A model generated the notes under the pieces. The model was not told where the DNA came from. It did not search any database and worked only from the letters and a program-made list of their open reading frames with translations. Shown in pieces: positions 55,297 through 63,890 of a DNA stretch of 64,000 nt. The stretch is from Bermanella sp044597725. Its GTDB lineage: Bacteria > Pseudomonadota > Gammaproteobacteria > Pseudomonadales > Oceanobacteraceae. The position numbers and the translations under genes are program-made. The DNA lies in the NCBI RefSeq assembly GCF_044597725.1, contig NZ_CP139003.1, positions 1,612,001 through 1,676,000 on the forward strand. Reading direction: 5' to 3'. Numbering within the stretch: position 1 is the stretch's first letter; each line of letters begins with the position of its first letter.

Positions 55297-56500
55297 AGGT
55301 TTTTTGAAGCTTAAGTATCTTACTAAGGTATTCGCGGGTTTCAGCGCTAGGCATTTGTCGAACTAAGGTTCTCAATACTTCATTGGCGCTCATTCGGTTT
55401 ATTCTCTTAGGTGCATCATTAATACTAGCGGAACCTGTTAAGGTACGCATGACACTGGAGAGGCCAGCGTTGTATGCGGCAATGGCACAGTACATACGAG
55501 CATTTGAATCCTCAATTTCATTTAAATAGCGGTAATATAAAAGGTGAAAATAGGCTGCTCCAATGCGCACATTTTTTTGTGGGTTATAGAGGTAGTTGGG
55601 GCTTAAAATCTTTATTTGGTTATAAATCAGCTTACTCGCGTCTTTCCCCGCACTGTGGGGGACGATTTGCATTAAACCAAATGCAGGTACCTGTGACCGA
55701 GCAAGAGGGTTAAAACTGCTCTCGGCATGAACAATGGCAAAAATTAATGCGGGTGGCAGGTTATATGACTGAGCAAACTCGAAAATAAACGGTTTGTAGC
55801 GCTTCGCTTTCGCTTGAATACGCTTATCTGGTAACGGCACTATATAGGTTGTGCGGTCTTGCAAGATAAAGCTTACCTCAAGAGAAGCGACCGCAGGGTA
55901 ACGAATGTAGGCATCTTTTGTAAGCTTTCTTGCCATGCGCTCAATAGCCTTTATATCAGGGCGCTCTTCTTGGAATAGCTCGCTTAAAATAAGGTCTTTA
56001 CCCATGGCACCCAACTCAGACGCTAAGTCTTTATTTAGCGCTTGTGCCATGTCTCGATTAATAGGGTCTTGTTTTATGGCGGTTTCTAGGTCGGTGGATA
56101 GTAGGGTTTTAATGCTGTCGTATAAACTGGCTTGCATTTGACGGTAATCAAGTAATTTATCTCGTCGCACACTTGCCATAGTAATTTGCAGCTCATTGCC
56201 AGCAAAGTCGATCACTCGTTTTTGCTGCAGATCATCCGAATAGGACACTAGACGGGTTTTATTGCTAATTTCTGCATCGGGCCAATGCTTCCTCAATATA
56301 TTCCGATAATCCTGTACTGACTCACTGAAAAGTTGCTTTAAATCTTCCTCGGTTAGCTCCATGGATTGAGGGGGGGGGACATCATCGCCTTTGGGAATAA
56401 CTTGAACGGCCGCCAAGCTAAAACTCGAGACGAATAGAGCCGTGCCTAAGCTCAAGGCAAATAATCGACGGAAAGCTGTGGTCAGTTTAATATTTTTCAT
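55283..56500 (-). CDS. MltC-like lytic transglycosylase
   Basis: 405 residues from ATG 56500 (in-frame starts upstream exist). Signal peptide ends near SLAAVQ with no lipobox Cys, so unlike E. coli MltC it is probably soluble in the periplasm. A DUF3393-like domain (about 35-240) is followed by the SLT domain: catalytic Glu in VHAESSFNPLARS, AFGLMQIVP, CAIAAYNAG. A run of nine G (C on the coding strand) at 56370-56378 falls in the codons for VPPPQ, about residue 41-44. Slippage there would frameshift the gene; see findings. Confidence 0.9.
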   Translation of the reverse strand: MKNIKLTTAFRRLFALSLGTALFVSSFSLAAVQVIPKGDDVPPPQSMELTEEDLKQLFSESVQDYRNILRKHWPDAEISNKTRLVSYSDDLQQKRVIDFAGNELQITMASVRRDKLLDYRQMQASLYDSIKTLLSTDLETAIKQDPINRDMAQALNKDLASELGAMGKDLILSELFQEERPDIKAIERMARKLTKDAYIRYPAVASLEVSFILQDRTTYIVPLPDKRIQAKAKRYKPFIFEFAQSYNLPPALIFAIVHAESSFNPLARSQVPAFGLMQIVPHSAGKDASKLIYNQIKILSPNYLYNPQKNVRIGAAYFHLLYYRYLNEIEDSNARMYCAIAAYNAGLSSVMRTLTGSASINDAPKRINRMSANEVLRTLVRQMPSAETREYLSKILKLQKTYAQI

Positions 56501-56693
56501 ACACTTAAACCTAGATAGCAACATGGTGTTGTGCAACTTTGGCAGCCTCTATGGAAGCAAAAAGAATAAGCGACGAGCAATATTCGCGAAGCGGTTTTAT
56601 GGTTTGGAAAGAATATTTAATGTGAAACTTGGCCAAGTGTAGGTGCAGTGATCTCTATCGGGGTAGTGCACATTCACTTACCCCGTTTTCACA

Positions 56694-58028
56694 CTATTTG
56701 GACAAATCGCGCATTAATAAGCCAAATGCGCCATCTTGGGCCAGCGTAGGTTTGGGAATAAGTACTTTAATTCCTGAGCCTTGGGCAATGGCTTTGGCTT
56801 GTCGTTTGGTATCGCACATGCCTTGTAGGGTAAAACGAATATTGCCTTGGGGCTGCATTAGTTCAAGCTGGTCTCCCTCTTCGAAGTGATTTTTTACGTC
56901 GATGGTAAGGTAATCAGGGTGAATGCTTTGGATCACTTCACCTACAAATTGCTGCTTAGTTGATTCGGATGTACCGCGCTCATAGTTTTGGTATTCATCA
57001 TGTACATGACGACGATAAAAACCTTCGGTATAACCCCGATTAGATAGCGCTTCAAGTTGATCCATCAATTGCATATTAAAAGGTTTGTTAGTTTCTGCAT
57101 CATCAATGGCTTGGCGATAGGTTTGTGCTGTGCGCGCCGCATAGTAGTGGCTCTTTGTTCGACCTTCGATTTTTAAGGAGTGAATGCCCATATCGACCAG
57201 ACGTTTTACGTGTTGAATAGCCCTTAGGTCCTTACTATTCATTATGTAGGTTCCATGTTCATCTTCAAAAGCAGCCATGGTTTCTCCCGGGCGCCCCTGT
57301 TCTTGTAGAAGATACATTTCGGTGGTTGGCTGACCTTTACCTAGGGTTGGAGTTTGTGGAGTCCATAAACCTGTGCCCGACTTGGCAATAACATCGCCAT
57401 TGGATGATTCTTCGGCAGGTGTTGCAGAATATTTCCAGCGACATGCATTGGTGCAAGTACCTTGATTGGGGTCGCGTTTATTGATGTAGCCGCTAAGCAA
57501 GCAACGCCCGCTATAAGCAATGCAAAGTGCACCATGAACAAATACTTCCAATTCGAGTTCTGGCACTCGCATACGTATTTCTTCAATTTCATCAAGCGAC
57601 AATTCCCTCGATAAAATAATACGTTCGACACCTTGTTGGTACCAAAACTTGGCCGCCGCCCAATTGACTACATTGGCTTGTACGCTGAGGTGTATCGGTA
57701 TATGCGGCCATCGTTCCTTGACGAGCATAATCAACCCAGGATCCGACATGATTAACGCATCTGGTTGCATATCAATCACCGGGCTGATATCTCGGATATA
57801 CGAGTCAACTTTTTTATTGTGGGGCGCAATATTACTGGCAACGTAAAATTGCTTACCTAGGTTATGCGCCTCTTCAATGCCTAGTGCTAAATTATCTAGA
57901 TCAAAATCGTTATTGCGCACTCGCAGGCTGTATCTTGGCTGTCCGGCATAAACGGCATCGGCACCGTATGCAAATGCGTATCGCATATGTTTAAGAGAAC
58001 CCGCCGGGCTGAGTAATTCGGTTTTCAT
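56694..58028 (-). CDS. trhP: U32 family tRNA hydroxylation protein TrhP (YegQ)
   Basis: 444 residues (E. coli 453). N-terminal ELLSPAGSLKHMRYAFAYGA, the U32 signature EVFVHGALCIAYSGRCLLSG, and cluster-type cysteines in GTCTNACRWKY. TrhP makes 5-hydroxyuridine at position 34 of tRNAs from prephenate. The peptidase label of the family is historic. Confidence 0.93.
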   Translation of the reverse strand: MKTELLSPAGSLKHMRYAFAYGADAVYAGQPRYSLRVRNNDFDLDNLALGIEEAHNLGKQFYVASNIAPHNKKVDSYIRDISPVIDMQPDALIMSDPGLIMLVKERWPHIPIHLSVQANVVNWAAAKFWYQQGVERIILSRELSLDEIEEIRMRVPELELEVFVHGALCIAYSGRCLLSGYINKRDPNQGTCTNACRWKYSATPAEESSNGDVIAKSGTGLWTPQTPTLGKGQPTTEMYLLQEQGRPGETMAAFEDEHGTYIMNSKDLRAIQHVKRLVDMGIHSLKIEGRTKSHYYAARTAQTYRQAIDDAETNKPFNMQLMDQLEALSNRGYTEGFYRRHVHDEYQNYERGTSESTKQQFVGEVIQSIHPDYLTIDVKNHFEEGDQLELMQPQGNIRFTLQGMCDTKRQAKAIAQGSGIKVLIPKPTLAQDGAFGLLMRDLSK

Positions 58029-58116
58029 AATGAATTAATTGCAGTTGTGAGAAGATGAAACGCATCATCATGTCACAACCTAGCATTTAAGCCTTGATCC
58101 GAATCAGGGTAAGGGG

Positions 58117-58662
58117 TTATTCCTGTTCCAAGGAAATACCTAAGTGACTGACGCCATCATCCTTACTCAGTGGTATGAGAGTTTTAATAACCTCCGCATG
58201 GGGTTTTTGTTGGCTAACGGCTTGATGACAAATTTGAATGAATTGTTCATGACGTGTTGCTAAGGGGTTTTGAGCAGGGTCTTCCCCTTGAAGCTCTAGC
58301 ATTTGAGTCAAGCGATCGTGCAATAAAGACTCAATGTTTTCGGCTTCTAAAATACTGTCGTCAAGTATGGATTGAATGCAGCTCTGTAGCGCAATAATGG
58401 TATCCATGGCAGCAAGGGCACCAAAGCTTTCTTCGTCACTGGGCATAAGGTCAGGCAGTAACAGTGACTGTTTTTCTATATTTTTTAAGCTATTTAATTG
58501 GCCTCGCACAAATTCCCACACCTTGTTGAGTATTTTTCGAGCAGCTAATGCATTATCCGCTTTATCTTCTAGTTCACAAAATAATTCATAGTTTGGCATG
58601 CTGCGTTCGCAAAGAGCGCAGCAAATTGTCAACTGTTGCCAGTGGTTTAATTGTTTCATCAT
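58117..58662 (-). CDS. yjaG: YjaG / DUF416 family protein
   Basis: 181 residues from ATG 58662, 6 bases after GGAGAG. The family marks WQQLTICCALCERSMPNYEL near the start, DTIIALQSC in the middle and SHLGISLE near the end match DUF416. Cytoplasmic helical protein of unknown function. Confidence 0.88.
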   Translation of the reverse strand: MMKQLNHWQQLTICCALCERSMPNYELFCELEDKADNALAARKILNKVWEFVRGQLNSLKNIEKQSLLLPDLMPSDEESFGALAAMDTIIALQSCIQSILDDSILEAENIESLLHDRLTQMLELQGEDPAQNPLATRHEQFIQICHQAVSQQKPHAEVIKTLIPLSKDDGVSHLGISLEQE

Positions 58663-58687
58663 TAAGCTCTCCATCTAGACGCATTAT

Positions 58688-58714
58688 AACCAGTTTCAAC
58701 AATTAGAACTGGTT
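58688..58714. promoter_or_regulatory. Inverted repeat upstream of yjaG
   Basis: AACCAGTT (58688-58695) and AACTGGTT (58707-58714), a perfect 8-base inverted repeat with an 11-base gap, 25 bases upstream of the yjaG start. An operator or part of the promoter region; the regulator is unknown. Confidence 0.4.
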
Positions 58715-58905
58715 AAGGTGATTAAATTTGGCGTATTTTGTCTCGAATTGCGCAGAATTAACGATAAGCGCTTGATTTTTTTGCGCATTTAAAAAATCGG
58801 GCTAGTTTTATAAAAGGGATACAGGTTTAGCAGTACTGTACAAACGGTTAATAGAGACCCTCTTTTGGGATACTTTTTATAAAGTAGGAAAAGAGGACTG
58901 TTAAA

Positions 58906-58927
58906 CCATTAGAGCCTGCTCTAATGG
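58906..58927 (+). promoter_or_regulatory. 5' UTR stem-loop before the YLATT-like gene
   Basis: CCATTAGAG / CTCTAATGG, nine perfect base pairs with loop CCTG, ending just before the ribosome binding site GAGAGG at 58930-58935. No T run follows, so a translation or stability element rather than a terminator. Confidence 0.5.
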
Positions 58928-58940
58928 ATGAGAGGTAGAA

Positions 58941-59612
58941 ATGGCTAGTCATATATTCATTCTTGCTACAGTTATGCTGCTCGCTGGCATATTTGGTGGC
59001 TTAGTAAATTATTACCTATACGGTGATCATGATCCCGATGCAACCAGCTTACCACGTTGTTTGGTGGTGGGGATTGGCGCATCCTTTTTGGTGCCGGTTA
59101 TTCTAGATTTGGTTAATAGTGAGCTCATCTTGGAGACGCAAGGAGATCCTTCTCGGCTGCTTATCTTTACGGGCTTTTGTCTTATTAGTGCCATTGCTAG
59201 CCGGTTCTTTATTACCAATATGTCGGATCGTATTTTAGATGCAGCAAGACGTGCGCGTGAGCAAAGTGACACGGTTCACCACGATTTGCGCATTATTAAA
59301 AACGAGTTATTGCCGCTGATCGATACAGAAACAGAGCAAGATTTAGAGCCGGACGAAGAACCTGATGTAATGGATATTACTGAAGAATTGGATGTTACCA
59401 GTTCGAATGCCTTAAAAATGTTGGCAACTGGCCGATATATATTTAGGTCATTAGCGGGCTTGTGTCGTGAGTCGAATAATGACGAAGCGACCATGCTGCA
59501 AACACTAAGTGTGCTTGTTTCGCGCAGCTTGGCTGGCAAGGTGAGCGGTAAAAATGGTGTGCGCTGGCACATCACCGAAAAAGGGCGTCGCGTATTAGAA
59601 AGTCAAATGTAA
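58941..59612 (+). CDS. Three-TM protein with C-terminal winged-helix-like domain (YLATT-like)
   Basis: 223 residues. Residues 1 to about 95 hold three hydrophobic helices (ILATVMLLAGIFGGLVNYYL; CLVVGIGASFLVPVILDLV; LIFTGFCLISAIASRFFI), like the YEATS-associated three-TM (YLATT) domain. A charged coil (about 96-150) and an acidic linker lead to a small helical, winged-helix-like end (NGVRWHITEKGRRVLES). It precedes the VWA gene by 59 bases and may pass signals or link it to the membrane. The family label is from memory, not a search. Confidence 0.65.
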   Translation: MASHIFILATVMLLAGIFGGLVNYYLYGDHDPDATSLPRCLVVGIGASFLVPVILDLVNSELILETQGDPSRLLIFTGFCLISAIASRFFITNMSDRILDAARRAREQSDTVHHDLRIIKNELLPLIDTETEQDLEPDEEPDVMDITEELDVTSSNALKMLATGRYIFRSLAGLCRESNNDEATMLQTLSVLVSRSLAGKVSGKNGVRWHITEKGRRVLESQM

Positions 59613-59671
59613 GAGGTATTTTCTGTTCTCTACATTGATTTATAATCTGGTAATAGGGAAGTGGGCCTAGG

Positions 59672-62215
59672 ATGATTTCTTCAATAAAACAGTCTGTTAT
59701 TGTGCTAAGCCTGCTTTTCATCGGCTCGCACATGGCTGTGGCCGAAGAACCTGAAATACCAGAAAATGCAGAAGCCAAATTCTTGCCGACCTCTCAAGCA
59801 TCCGATGTTCGGGTGTTAATTGATATGTCGGGGTCGATGAAAGAAAACGACCCTGACAATCTTCGAATCCCTGCGTTAAATCTCATTGTTGAACTTTTAC
59901 CTGATGGTTCCCAGGCGGGCGTTTGGACCTTTGGGCAATGGGTTAATATGCTCATCCCCCCGGCTGAAGTGAATGAAGAATGGCGTGAAAACGCTAAACA
60001 ACAAGCGAATACAATTAATAGTCACGGCCTTCGTACTAATATGGGTGAGGCCATGGAAAAAGCCACATGGCGCTTGGAAGCCGACGCTGACTATGAACAG
60101 CATGCAATTTTACTGACCGACGGTATCGTTGATATAGCGCCTGAAAGTGACCCTGAGCAACAGGCCAAAAACGAGGCTGAACGCCAACGTATACTGCAAG
60201 AAATATTGCCAGAATATAAACGCATGGGCGTGAAAATTCACTCGATTGCGCTATCGGATAGTGCCGATAAAGTGTTACTAGAAACCCTGTCCATGGAAAC
60301 CGGTGGTATGTCTGAGGTCGTCGAAAACTCAGAGCAACTGGTTAAAGCATTCCTAAAAGCATTTGATAAAGCTGCCCCTGAAGCAGCCGAACAAGTACCT
60401 TTGTCGGCTGAAAATCAATTTCAAATAGATGAAAGTGTGCAAGAGTTTACTGCACTAATATTTCGCAAAGCCGACACACCACCAACTGCTTTAGAAAGCC
60501 CTTCGGGTGTGGTTATTAGCCAAGAGCAAAACACAGAAAATGCAAAATGGTTTTCGCAATCGGTTTATGATCTTGTAACCGTGAGTCAACCGGAAGCAGG
60601 TACATGGACGATAAAAGCGGAGCTTGATCCTGATAACCGAGTGACCGTGGTCAGTGACTTAAAATTAAGAGTTGAGAATTTACCAAGCACCTTATTTCCC
60701 GAACAACAAGTCGACTTTAGTATTGCCCTTCATGAAGACGGTAAGGTGTTAACTCGCCCTGAGTTTTTAAAACTTATGACGATTCAAATGACCATGACCA
60801 CAGAGGACGGGCGTAGCGGTACTAAGATTATCAGTGACCCCGAAAACCCACCCCCCGATGGTTTATACCCCGAAAGTATTCGTCGACTCTCAGAAGAAGG
60901 TCAGTACGAGTTAAAAATCGAAGTAGATGGTAAAACATTTAACCGTATGAGAACGGCATACATCCAAGTTCGGCAACCCATAGGGTTTGAAATTCGTAAA
61001 CGAGAAGAGGACGGCGAAAGAGTATATGCGGTTCGAGTTGTTCCTCAGGTGCCAGGTATTGAGGTATCCCGTACTCGAGTCATTGCGCGTTTAAAAAGTC
61101 CAGATGGAAGTTCGATTATTCAGGCTATGCCATGGTTAGAAGAAGGTGTTTGGGAAGCGGTTATTAAACCCGACAAAGGAATGGGTGACTACGAAATTGC
61201 CATTAATGTACGTGGGCAAATAGGTGAAGACCAAGATTTTCGCGTTAAACCAGAGCCGATTACATTAACATACCCGATTCCAGATGATTTTGTTCATCAA
61301 TATTTAGTGGCAAGTGATAAACAGCCTATTGAAAAAACGCCAGAAGAGGCGGGAAGCGAGCAAACGGCAGAACCAACACCGCCGGAAACTGAGCAAGCAG
61401 AAGCGGATGCTGAACCTGCGATACCTGACCTTGCAGAAAAAATGGAGAAGCAAGAAACTGAACCGCCAGTGGATGAAGAGCAAGCGAATGAAGAAGAGCC
61501 TGTGCTCGAAGAAGCTGATGAGAGTGAAATTGCGGCGGAAGAACCAATAGATCCTATGATGCTGTACATCAGCATTCCAATTTTAACCTTACTTTTAGGG
61601 ATTGGTGGTTTCCTTGTCTATCGCTCCATTATGAACAAAAAATTGCAGCAAACTGGACAGCCTTCAAAAGAAGATAAAGCGAGTAAGCCGGAATCGCAAG
61701 AAGCTGGGGGAATGAGCTCGGTTGCCTTAAATGATGGTTTGGATGATGAGGAGTTTGACGAAGACTTTGATTTAAGCGACAGCGATGAAGATGAAACCCT
61801 ATCCATAGGTGGCCAGGAGATGGATAACCAAGAGATGGATGATATGGATGATTTCGGTGATAACGGCGAAACCGCAGAGGCGAACGCCACTGGCGACGAA
61901 GTAACCGATGATGATATTCCTGATTTTGATGAAAACTTTGATATCGATGCAGAAGGTGATTTGACTGAAAGTGACGAAGATCTTAGCGGTGACGATAAAG
62001 ACACCAGTGCGGCTATTGATGAGTTAGACAGTGTATTAGACAGTTTAGACGAACCAGGAGATGACATACCTCAATTAGACGACGTGGCCGATGAACCAGC
62101 TAGTTCGGAAGGCGACGGTGAGGCGGCCATTGATGAAGCATTAGCAAGTTTAGAAAGTGAACTGGATGATATCGACGTCGATGCCCTCATGGATGATGAC
62201 GATGATAAAAAATAA
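59672..62215 (+). CDS. VWA-domain membrane protein with acidic cytoplasmic tail (TIGR03503-like)
   Basis: 847 residues. Signal peptide 1-24; VWA domain about 45-235 with the MIDAS DMSGSM (51-56) and ILLTDG; beta-rich domains about 240-550 (probably Ig-like); a Glu/Pro-rich linker about 555-625; a transmembrane helix (MLYISIPILTLLLGIGGFLV, about 630-650); then a long acidic, Asp/Glu-rich low-complexity tail to the end. Orientation puts the VWA domain in the periplasm and the acidic tail in the cytoplasm. The TIGR03503 assignment rests on general resemblance. Likely an adhesion or envelope-sensing role; unproven. Confidence 0.75.
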   Translation: MISSIKQSVIVLSLLFIGSHMAVAEEPEIPENAEAKFLPTSQASDVRVLIDMSGSMKENDPDNLRIPALNLIVELLPDGSQAGVWTFGQWVNMLIPPAEVNEEWRENAKQQANTINSHGLRTNMGEAMEKATWRLEADADYEQHAILLTDGIVDIAPESDPEQQAKNEAERQRILQEILPEYKRMGVKIHSIALSDSADKVLLETLSMETGGMSEVVENSEQLVKAFLKAFDKAAPEAAEQVPLSAENQFQIDESVQEFTALIFRKADTPPTALESPSGVVISQEQNTENAKWFSQSVYDLVTVSQPEAGTWTIKAELDPDNRVTVVSDLKLRVENLPSTLFPEQQVDFSIALHEDGKVLTRPEFLKLMTIQMTMTTEDGRSGTKIISDPENPPPDGLYPESIRRLSEEGQYELKIEVDGKTFNRMRTAYIQVRQPIGFEIRKREEDGERVYAVRVVPQVPGIEVSRTRVIARLKSPDGSSIIQAMPWLEEGVWEAVIKPDKGMGDYEIAINVRGQIGEDQDFRVKPEPITLTYPIPDDFVHQYLVASDKQPIEKTPEEAGSEQTAEPTPPETEQAEADAEPAIPDLAEKMEKQETEPPVDEEQANEEEPVLEEADESEIAAEEPIDPMMLYISIPILTLLLGIGGFLVYRSIMNKKLQQTGQPSKEDKASKPESQEAGGMSSVALNDGLDDEEFDEDFDLSDSDEDETLSIGGQEMDNQEMDDMDDFGDNGETAEANATGDEVTDDDIPDFDENFDIDAEGDLTESDEDLSGDDKDTSAAIDELDSVLDSLDEPGDDIPQLDDVADEPASSEGDGEAAIDEALASLESELDDIDVDALMDDDDDKK

Positions 62216-62217
62216 GC

Positions 62218-62388
62218 AGTGCGGTCGGAGCCGCAGGCGACCCCCGCAATGAGTATTCGAAATCTGCTAGGTTTTTTAAACCCGCCACGCTTTACGAGAA
62301 TCATCCATAGTCTCACGGACGCTGCCAGTACATCCCTGTAAGCTCGCATTCGCCATCCCTGGCTCATGACGCCGCTCGCTTTATGAAT
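62218..62388 (+). repeat. Interspersed repeat, unit A
   Basis: Begins AGTGCGGTCGGAGCCGCAGG, includes CTCACGGACGCTGCC and ATCCCTGTAAGCTCGC, and ends GCCGCTCGCTTTA. First of a group of related units in this gene-free region. Confidence 0.85.
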
Positions 62389-62430
62389 GGTTCTCGAAAA
62401 TCGTAAATTTTCGATTCAGCAAAAACAAGT

Positions 62431-62584
62431 AGTGCGGCCGGAGCCGTAGGCGACCCCCGCAAAGGGTTGTTCAATACCGCTTACGCTTTCCGAAAGTTGT
62501 TCGTAGTCTCACGGACGCCGTGAATATATCCCTATAGGCTCGCGCGTGCCATCCATGGCACGCAACGCCGCTCGCTTTACGAAC
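62431..62584 (+). repeat. Interspersed repeat, unit B
   Basis: Begins AGTGCGGCCGGAGCCGTAGG, ends GCCGCTCGCTTTACGAA, same orientation and order of blocks as unit A. An internal perfect hairpin CGTGCCAT / ATGGCACG is present (around 62545-62562). Confidence 0.88.
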
Positions 62585-62667
62585 AGCTTCCGCAAATCGT
62601 TAAGGTTTTTGGTTTAACACACGTTTGGTTGTGCGGGGTCTACAATTAATGATTTACAAGAATAGAT

Positions 62668-62818
62668 TACAAAGCGAGCGGTTTCACGAGCCAGGACGGC
62701 GAGTGCGAGCTTACAGGGAGGTACTTGCAGCGTCCGCGAGACTGTAAGCTGTTTTTGTAAAGCATGGCGGAAAACCAAAACCCAAATTGCGGGGGTCGCC
62801 TACGGCTCCGGCCGCACT
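62668..62818 (-). repeat. Interspersed repeat, unit C (inverted)
   Basis: The reverse complement of unit B: starts with AAAGCGAGCGG, ends TACGGCTCCGGCCGCACT. Units B and C face each other, so the pair could form a large hairpin or cruciform. Confidence 0.88.
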
Positions 62819-62874
62819 ACTAAGCTTTCGAAAAGCGTAAGCCCACTTGGATATTGTGAAGGGTTTAAAACCCC

Positions 62875-62894
62875 ATTGCGGGGGTGGCCGCACT
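62875..62894 (-). repeat. Interspersed repeat, unit D (partial, inverted)
   Basis: ATTGCGGGGGTGGCCGCACT is unit C's end with about 14 bases (TCGCCTACGGCTCC) missing. Flanking AAGCTTTCGAAA motifs occur on both sides (62823 and 62899). Confidence 0.75.
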
Positions 62895-63039
62895 ACTGAA
62901 GCTTTCGAAAGCGGAGCGTTTGTTTGTTGGAAATTAGATCACATATTCAATCAGAACATTGTGTTTTGCTAATAAGCGAGCTTAAAACATTGAGATTACT
63001 AAGCTAGGCTGATTTAATTGCCTCCACTAAAAAGCGCTA

Positions 63040-63822
63040 ATGGATTACCTTGTGAAATACCTTCAATTGTTAATTATGCTCATGTGGCCAGCCTTTGCGT
63101 TAGGTGCTGAAGACGATCCTTGGGAAGAATGGAATCGCAAAGTATTCACATTTAACGAAACCATTGATAAATACGCTGCCCGCCCAATGGCACAAGCGTA
63201 TCGTAACGCGACTCCACAAGTTGTGGATGATGCCATTTCTAATGTATTCAATAATCTTGGTGAACCCCTTGTTGTTATAAGTGGTATTGGGCAAGGAAAA
63301 TGGTTGCAGGCTCTTTCAGATACGGGGCGTTTTTTAGTTAACTCAACTTTTGGTGTGTTTGGGATTTTTGATGTTGCTAAGCATATAGGCTTAGAAAAAC
63401 ACAATGAAGATATTGGTCAAACCTTGGGGTATTGGGGGGTGGGTACCGGTCCTTACCTCGTGCTACCTTTTTTGGGGCCTAGTAATGTGAGAGATGCAGC
63501 GGGCTTTTCCATCGAAGTTTTTACCCTTGATCGACTCGATCCTCAGGTACAGCTAATAGAAAATGATAAAGTCTATTGGAGTACGGTTTACACTGAGTAT
63601 CTTGACATTCGTGCTGACCTAACCATTGCTGAAGGTATCTTGAGTGGTGATAAATACTCGTTTATGCGCAGTTTGTATATGCAGCGACGTCAGTATCTCG
63701 TCACGGATGGTGAAGCATCTAATGACTTCGAATCAGATTTCAATGATAGCTTTGATGACGAGTTTGAAAGCGACTTTGATACCGAATTCGAAAGCGAACC
63801 CAGCTTTGACGAAGAATTCTAA
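63040..63822 (+). CDS. mlaA: Outer-membrane lipid asymmetry protein MlaA (VacJ), no lipobox
   Basis: 260 residues. N-terminal signal peptide (about 1-22) has no Cys after it, so it is cleaved by signal peptidase I or stays anchored; E. coli MlaA is a lipoprotein. Family marks: DDPWEEWNRKVFTFNE, NNLGEPLVVI, GRFLVNSTFGVFGIFDVA, GYWGVGTGPYLVLPFLGPS. The C-terminal tail is a repeated acidic/Phe pattern (DEFESDFDTEFESEPSFDE), longer than usual. It works with MlaFEDB to keep phospholipids out of the outer leaflet. Confidence 0.95.
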   Translation: MDYLVKYLQLLIMLMWPAFALGAEDDPWEEWNRKVFTFNETIDKYAARPMAQAYRNATPQVVDDAISNVFNNLGEPLVVISGIGQGKWLQALSDTGRFLVNSTFGVFGIFDVAKHIGLEKHNEDIGQTLGYWGVGTGPYLVLPFLGPSNVRDAAGFSIEVFTLDRLDPQVQLIENDKVYWSTVYTEYLDIRADLTIAEGILSGDKYSFMRSLYMQRRQYLVTDGEASNDFESDFNDSFDDEFESDFDTEFESEPSFDEEF

Positions 63823-63835
63823 TTAACCGCGATAT

Positions 63836-63866
63836 AAAACAAGCCTACTCAACAGCGCAGTAGGCC
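63836..63866 (-). terminator. Terminator of the gene at the right edge
   Basis: Read on the minus strand: GCCTACT / AGTAGGC stem followed by TTGTTTT. The plus strand has no T run, so it serves the partial gene to the right. Confidence 0.7.
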
Positions 63867-63890
63867 GGTCTAACGACTAATAGCAACCGC

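Noticed and set aside
61314..62067. Several frames opposite or offset within the acidic tail of the VWA protein
   Set aside because: They arise from low-complexity GAA/GAT-rich sequence and have repetitive, implausible translations.
62216..62900. CRISPR array
   Set aside because: Units are long, unequal, partly inverted and not separated by constant-length spacers; no cas genes nearby.
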